28,732 nucleotides of DNA from an uncultured Acetatifactor sp. (lineage in GTDB: Bacteria; Bacillota; Clostridia; Lachnospirales; Lachnospiraceae). The position numbers and the translations under genes are program-made. The stretch spans positions 1 through 28,732 of the forward strand of contig CAJUCT010000001.1 in NCBI GenBank assembly GCA_910585015.1, in the 5' to 3' direction. Shown piece by piece: positions 24,847 to 28,732 of this stretch. The stretch's first letter is position 1, and each line of letters starts with the position of its first letter. A model generated the notes under the pieces. That model worked only from the letters and a program-made list of their open reading frames with translations. It was not told the DNA's origin and searched no databases.

Positions 24847-25243
24847 TAAATGGAAACTGGAATGAAGCATTTAGAAATCATTAGGCACTATAATCTGTGA
24901 AGTAATAAATACTCCAGAGCGGCTGGGGGGAACTGACCATTATGATCAGAATTACGAGGTGAAATGTTTAAGGAGGGATTTTGTCCAGGGCAGCCGACAC
25001 TGCTGCAGATGTTTTTGCGGTAAGCTAACTACATGACTTAGAACGAAGAGCCCCCATGCCGGCATATGTCCGGTACGGGGGCTTTATAATGTGTCAGTAT
25101 GTCCTGAAAAGACCAATTATGCAGGGATCCGCTGAAAATATGTGGGCTGTGCGGCTTAAAGGTGATTTAGAGGTTGGTTTGGTATATTGGATATAGCGGA
25201 GTTGAAAACACAGACAGGACCTGAATACTGAAAAACGGATGGA
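24847..25243. other. Intergenic region without a supported gene
   Basis: About 400 bp before hairpin element E. It holds a terminator-like hairpin (listed separately) and short frames without ribosome binding sites. TAAGGAGGG at about 24969 looks like a ribosome binding site, but no long frame follows; this may be the trace of a lost gene. Confidence 0.45.
25049..25087 (+). terminator. Terminator-like hairpin
   Basis: AGCCCCC (25049-25055) pairs with GGGGGCT (25077-25083), extended by CCGG pairs inside. The following T-run is short (TTAT), so efficiency is uncertain. It may end the sigma-DUF2461 unit. Confidence 0.6.
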
Positions 25244-25416
25244 GGTATTTTGGAACTAATGCTCCAAATACCTATTGGCGCCATATCGCAGGTGAAATCG
25301 GAGTTTGGCCAAGCCAAACTCCAGATATGCAGGAAAGAGGAAAGTTTGGAAGTAAAACTTCCAAATACGCATTAACGCAATAACACGGGCACAGCCCGCG
25401 TTATGCAGGGACAAGG
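25244..25416. repeat. Modular hairpin element E (longest copy)
   Basis: Four hairpins in series: GGTATTTTGGA (25244-25254)/TCCAAATACC (25263-25272); GGAGTTTGGC (25300-25309)/GCCAAACTCC (25313-25322), identical arms to element D; TTTGGAAGT (25345-25353)/ACTTCCAAA (25357-25365), as in element A; CGGG/CCCG inside ATAAC...GTTAT (25380-25403). Each hairpin is followed by a tail of the form ATATGCAGGAAAGAGG or TTATGCAGGGACAAGG. The last tail is the ribosome binding site of the next gene, 422-nt numbering 25407-25416. Confidence 0.75.
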
Positions 25417-25421
25417 AAAGT

Positions 25422-26135
25422 ATGGAATTTACAGAATTTTACGCGAATGAGGGAAAGAAAATTGTCATCTCAGCCAACGGGAAAATCTATGCCCGCCATG
25501 CCGTTGCGACTCATTTTGTCCAGATCGGCGAGAGTTACATCAGTCTCATTGAGGAGTATGTGAAACCCATTTACCAGCCGGGGGACATTCTTTTTTCCAG
25601 TGAGAAAATCATAAGCCTGTGCCAGGGGAGGATCGTCACGGAGGAGGAGGTCAGGCCCGGGATATGGGCCAGGATTTTGTCCCGCTTCGTGCGCCAGACG
25701 CCGGCGGGGCCTGGGATGGGTCTGCCGGCGAAGATGCAGTTCGCCATCAATCACTGCGGTCTGGCCAAGGTTCTCCTGGCGGCTGTCTGTGCGGGCTTTG
25801 ACACACTCCGCGGGGTGCGCGGCACTTTCTATAAGATGCTGGGCAGGGAGATCGGCGGACTGGACGGTTTCTATGGAGAGGATATCTCAGAATACGCGCA
25901 TATTGGAATCCGCATCCCCAGCGAGCCGGACAAGGTCTGTGAAGAGGTCTGGCAGAAGACCGGCGTCATGATGGCGATTGTGGACGCCAATGACTTGGGA
26001 ATTGAACTGCTGGGTAAGTGCGGACAACTCCGGAATTATTCCGAAGCGGAACTTCTAAATCTGGTTGCGGATAACCCGGCAGGACAGAGCCGCCAGTTTA
26101 CGCCTTTCATTTTGGTCAGGGAAATCCCGTTTTAA
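25422..26135 (+). CDS. CofE-like ligase domain protein (F420-0:gamma-glutamyl ligase family)
   Basis: The protein is 237 aa. It resembles the short clostridial branch of the coenzyme F420-0 gamma-glutamyl ligase family: VATHFVQIGESYISLIEEYV, GDILFSSEKIISLCQGRIV, ANDLGIELLG. True CofE adds glutamate to F420-0 with GTP; this host lineage is not known to make F420, and no other F420 gene is in the window, so the substrate is probably something else. Ribosome binding site AAGGAAAGT is supplied by the end of repeat element E. No operon partner: the next gene has its own leader. Family call moderately sure, reaction unknown. Confidence 0.75.
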   Translation: MEFTEFYANEGKKIVISANGKIYARHAVATHFVQIGESYISLIEEYVKPIYQPGDILFSSEKIISLCQGRIVTEEEVRPGIWARILSRFVRQTPAGPGMGLPAKMQFAINHCGLAKVLLAAVCAGFDTLRGVRGTFYKMLGREIGGLDGFYGEDISEYAHIGIRIPSEPDKVCEEVWQKTGVMMAIVDANDLGIELLGKCGQLRNYSEAELLNLVADNPAGQSRQFTPFILVREIPF

Positions 26136-26188
26136 TATCAATTAACATTTCTTTTGGCATACCCTATCTTTTTCCCTAATAAAAAAGT

Positions 26189-26194
26189 TATACT
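26189..26194 (+). promoter_or_regulatory. Possible -10 box of the ECF operon
   Basis: TATACT at 26189-26194 lies 80 bp before the sigma gene without a good vegetative -35, so it may be weak or autoregulated. Downstream, GCAATCG (about 26223-26229) pairs with CGGTTGC (about 26240-26246), one G-U included. Confidence 0.3.
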
Positions 26195-26274
26195 ATATAG
26201 AAAGCGCTTTTCATAGCAAGGCTGCAATCGTCGAAATGGCGGTTGCGGGACTAAAATAGAGTGGGAGGGAGAAC

Positions 26275-26793
26275 GTGGATTTGGACCTGGACTGTCTGCT
26301 GGTGCAGAGGATGCGCATGGGCGACGAGAGAGCACTGGATGCCTTTGTGACCAAATATTATCCGGCGATACTGAAATACTGCCGCCTGCATATAGACGAT
26401 TACGGCTACGCTGAAGACATGGCCCAGGAGACTTTTGCCCGTTTTTTCCGTACCCTGAAGCAATACCGGCACTATGGAAAGGCGGCCAACTATCTGTATG
26501 TAATCGCGGCCAATGTGTGCAGGGACTATTACAGGCAAAAGCGGGAACTGCCCTTGGAGACTCTGCCGGAGGGCCCGGATCAGAGGGTGGAAAGCCCGGA
26601 GATACAGGCTGAGGTGCGCATGGCCTTGGACAGCCTGCCGGAGGAAATCCGGGAGGTGGCGGTTCTGTATTTTGTGCAGGAGAGAAAACAGAAGGACATC
26701 GCCAGGGTCCTGGGTATCGGCCTGCCGTTGGTCAAGTATCGGATCGGCAGGGCCAGAGAACTTCTGTGCGCGTTTCTGGACAATACCAGGTAA
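26275..26793 (+). CDS. ECF RNA polymerase sigma factor
   Basis: The protein is 172 aa, usual for ECF factors. Region 2 is at about 12-80 (RALDAFVTKYYPAILKYCRL, then GYAEDMAQETFARFFRTLKQ, then ANYLYVIAANVCRDYYR). Region 4 is at about 115-168 (DSLPEEIREVAVLYFVQERK, then QKDIARVLGIGLPLVKYRIG, then RARELL). The start is GTG 26275 after GGGAGGGAG. It is followed at 66 bp by a membrane protein and then an ABC ATPase, an arrangement in which the membrane protein could act as anti-sigma factor or the unit could be a self-regulated transporter (inference). Confidence 0.93.
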   Translation: MDLDLDCLLVQRMRMGDERALDAFVTKYYPAILKYCRLHIDDYGYAEDMAQETFARFFRTLKQYRHYGKAANYLYVIAANVCRDYYRQKRELPLETLPEGPDQRVESPEIQAEVRMALDSLPEEIREVAVLYFVQERKQKDIARVLGIGLPLVKYRIGRARELLCAFLDNTR

Positions 26794-26859
26794 ATCTCAA
26801 GTATTGGATTCAAAGGATTCCTCGAACGTCTATCGATTAAGACTGTGTGAGGAGCGGAA

Positions 26860-27654
26860 ATGGAGATGGAGGGAACGCTCTATATGAGACGATCAGACAG
26901 ACAGATCCATAAAATGTTGTCAACAGATTTTTATTTGCCCCATGGCGGGGGGGGCCTGCAAAAAGCCCTGGGCATATCCCGCCAGGCGTTCTATGAAAAC
27001 GAAACGGCGGACACCCTGTCGGATGCGGAATTTTTATTCCAGCAGAGCAGATATATCCGCAAGCGCTGGTGGCTGCTGCAGGCGGGCGTCCTGATGGCTC
27101 TGTGGCTTTTGCTGCGGGCGACGGCCAGTGGTTTTTATATCCAGAGATATCTGGGTGTGGCGGCTTCCCTATTTGGCATATTGGTGCTGCCGGAGATGTG
27201 GAAGAACCGAAGCGCCAACGCCCTGGAGATAGAGGGCGCCGCCTACTATTCCCTGCGGCAGGTGTATTCGGCCAGGATGTTCCTGTTCGCTCTGGTGGAT
27301 TTTGCGCTGCTCTGCTGCTTTTCTCTGGCAGCAGTCCTGGGCGGTGTCATCGGCATGGAGGAGGTGCTGGTGCAGTTTTTCCTCCCGTACATTGTGACCT
27401 GCTGTATCTGCTTTAAAACCCTGTACAGCCGAAGGATCGACTCGGAGGCATTGGCCCTGTTTTTGTGCGTTGCCTGGAGCCTGGTATGGATTCTCATCCT
27501 GCTGGATGAAAAAATATACAGCGCGGTCACTTTCCCTGTTTGGGGTGTTATGCTGCTGGCCGCCGCAGTGTACCTGGGCTACTGCATACGGCGGGGGCAG
27601 AGAAACTGTGTGAACTTGTTCGGGGCCGGACAGTACATGCACACAGGCCCCTGA
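26860..27654 (+). CDS. Six-TM membrane protein of the ECF operon
   Basis: The protein is 264 aa with no family recognised. A soluble N-terminal part of about 65 residues (HKMLSTDFYLPHGGGGLQKA, then LGISRQAFYENE) is followed by about six membrane segments (near residues 70-90, 95-110, 138-163, 167-186, 195-213, 219-240). GAGGAGCGG before the ATG supports the start; a second ATG is 6 nt further. Position between an ECF sigma factor and an ABC ATPase suggests either a sigma regulator with a cytoplasmic N-terminal tail or a component of an ABC transporter. No zinc-binding HxxxCxxC anti-sigma motif is seen. Confidence 0.8.
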   Translation: MEMEGTLYMRRSDRQIHKMLSTDFYLPHGGGGLQKALGISRQAFYENETADTLSDAEFLFQQSRYIRKRWWLLQAGVLMALWLLLRATASGFYIQRYLGVAASLFGILVLPEMWKNRSANALEIEGAAYYSLRQVYSARMFLFALVDFALLCCFSLAAVLGGVIGMEEVLVQFFLPYIVTCCICFKTLYSRRIDSEALALFLCVAWSLVWILILLDEKIYSAVTFPVWGVMLLAAAVYLGYCIRRGQRNCVNLFGAGQYMHTGP

Positions 27655-27681
27655 TTCGATTATCAAGGAAAGGTGAGATAT

Positions 27682-28566
27682 ATGGAATTAAAAATAACGG
27701 ATTTGACAAAGAAATTTCAGGACATAGCCGCCGTAGACGGGGTGTCTTACACATTGACGGCGGGGGTGTACGGCCTTCTGGGGGTGAACGGCGCGGGAAA
27801 GACCACGCTGATGCGGATGCTCTGTACCTTGCTGCGGCCCACCAGCGGATCCATCACCTGGGACGGGAGGGACATCTTTGAGATGGATGGAGAGTATCGC
27901 AGGATCCTGGGATATCTTCCTCAGGATTTCGGCTATTACCCCGACTTTACGGTGTACGATTATCTGATGTACATTGCGTCCATCAAGGGCCTGCGCCCTG
28001 TGACCGCCGAAACGCGGGCGGAAGCGCTGCTTAGACAGGTGGGTCTGGCGGGGGCCAGAAACAAGAAGATGAAAAAGCTGTCCGGCGGCATGAAGCGCCG
28101 GGCGGGAATCGCCCAGGCCATGCTGGGAGATCCCCGGATACTGATCCTGGATGAACCCACCGCCGGTCTGGACCCCAATGAGCGGATCCGCTTCCGCAAC
28201 CTGATCAGCGAACTGGCGGAGGAAAGGCTGGTGCTGCTCTCCACCCATATCGTATCTGACATTGAGTATATCGCGGGGGAGATTCTGCTGATGAAGGACG
28301 GCCAGATCAAAGCTTCGGGCACCATACAGGAACTGCTTGCCGCCATGCCAGAGCAGGTGTGGAGCGTCAATCTGCCCAAGGCGGAGGTGGAGTCCTACAT
28401 GAAGTCTTATAAGGTCTCCAACGTGAAAACCGTTCCCGGCGGGGCGCAGCTGCGGATCATCTCGGCGGAGAAGCCTGCCGATGACGCGGCGCCGGAGACT
28501 GCCACGCTGGAAGACCTGTTCCTGGACTATTTTGGGGAACAAGTAGAAGGGGATCCGGAGATCTAA
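27682..28566 (+). CDS. ABC transporter ATP-binding protein
   Basis: This 294-aa cytoplasmic ATPase is the CcmA/drug-efflux type with a separate permease. Walker A GVNGAGKTTLMR is at about 34-45, LPQDFGYYPDFTVYDYL follows as the Q-loop region, signature LSGGMKRRAGIAQAML is at about 133-148, and Walker B ILILDEPTAGLDPNER at about 153-168 with switch His in LLSTHIVSDIE. A C-terminal extension of about 75 residues (VWSVNLPKAEVES onward) is common in this subfamily. The start at 27682 follows AAGGAAAGGTG; a GTG 9 nt earlier overlaps that site. It lies 27 bp after the membrane protein. The cognate permease is expected downstream, beyond a repeat cluster and the window end. Confidence 0.93.
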   Translation: MELKITDLTKKFQDIAAVDGVSYTLTAGVYGLLGVNGAGKTTLMRMLCTLLRPTSGSITWDGRDIFEMDGEYRRILGYLPQDFGYYPDFTVYDYLMYIASIKGLRPVTAETRAEALLRQVGLAGARNKKMKKLSGGMKRRAGIAQAMLGDPRILILDEPTAGLDPNERIRFRNLISELAEERLVLLSTHIVSDIEYIAGEILLMKDGQIKASGTIQELLAAMPEQVWSVNLPKAEVESYMKSYKVSNVKTVPGGAQLRIISAEKPADDAAPETATLEDLFLDYFGEQVEGDPEI

Positions 28567-28570
28567 GGAT

Positions 28571-28732
28571 CTCTAAACAGCATATTCCCGGAAAGTACCC
28601 TGATGACTATATGGACGCCGGAGCGGCCGGATAGTCATCACCGGGAATGTGTGCTTGCAGGGAATATGCGGAACTTAATCTCTAAACAGCATATTCCCGG
28701 AAAGTACCCTGATGACTATATGGACGCCGGAG
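28571..28732. repeat. Tandem MITE-like palindromic elements, copies 2 and 3 (3 truncated by window end)
   Basis: 53 bp at 28571-28623 are repeated without a difference at 28680-28732, a period of 109 bp. Copy 2 (28580-28675) has inverted ends GCATATTCCC/GGGAATATGC and a perfect inner stem TGATGACTAT (28601-28610)/ATAGTCATCA (28631-28640). It aligns over its full length with 23184-23280. It lies just 3' of the ABC ATPase gene, starting 4 nt after the stop codon. Confidence 0.85.

Overview
The window looks like a chromosomal segment of a Firmicute of class Clostridia, most likely Lachnospiraceae. The evidence is the pairing of an ANTAR regulator with a type I glutamine synthetase, a type III glutamine synthetase, an XRE regulator with a DUF5680-like tail, a TPP-riboswitch thi remnant, strong AGGAGG ribosome binding sites and consensus sigma-A promoters. 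The family assignment is inferred from protein resemblance; no 16S or marker search was possible. No rRNA, tRNA, transposase, phage or cas gene was seen.

Layout. 1-262: relic of a type I-C-like CRISPR array without cas genes. 496-2057: XRE/DUF5680 regulator translationally coupled to an SPL-family radical SAM protein. 2100-4294 (minus): nagB-nagA for amino-sugar catabolism, with a clear promoter and a palindromic operator candidate. 4319-5002: back-to-back promoter, a decayed TPP riboswitch, a terminator and an in-frame tenA::thiE deletion chimera. 5076-6695: a GNAT pseudogene, an intact GNAT and a duplicated helical small protein. 6832-7172: promoter, rod-like structured RNA and terminator, a candidate non-coding RNA. 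7357-11312: two overlapping ABC exporter half-transporters. 11723-13742 (minus): glnA, a 53-aa membrane protein and an ANTAR regulator. 14032-14707: a small secreted or anchored protein behind a consensus promoter. 14765-20707: glnN (GSIII), pyrG, purF. 20988-22925: DUF255 thioredoxin-domain protein. 23301-24846: ECF sigma factor and DUF2461 protein. 25422-26135: CofE-like ligase. 26275-28566: ECF sigma, six-TM membrane protein and ABC ATPase.

How the genes fit together. The centre is a glutamine hub: two unrelated glutamine synthetases, an ANTAR RNA-binding regulator, and two glutamine-consuming amidotransferases (CTP synthase and PurF). The glnN leader has a promoter followed at once by a terminator hairpin, which suggests premature termination control.

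Most unusual feature. The intergenic spaces are packed with short palindromic elements that recur in the window. They include a modular hairpin family with conserved linkers whose tail often supplies the Shine-Dalgarno sequence of the next gene (17.2, 19.2, 23.0 and 25.3 kb); a MITE-like 97-bp palindromic element (23.2 kb and, in tandem, 28.6 kb); a 95-bp hairpin element in two inverted copies (7.2 and 15.0 kb); and a TATACTGAC-headed repeat (6.7 and 17.4 kb). Covariation-like changes in their stems suggest selection on RNA or DNA structure. These repeats, the candidate RNA at 6.9-7.2 kb and the thi chimera are the best leads for something not yet described.
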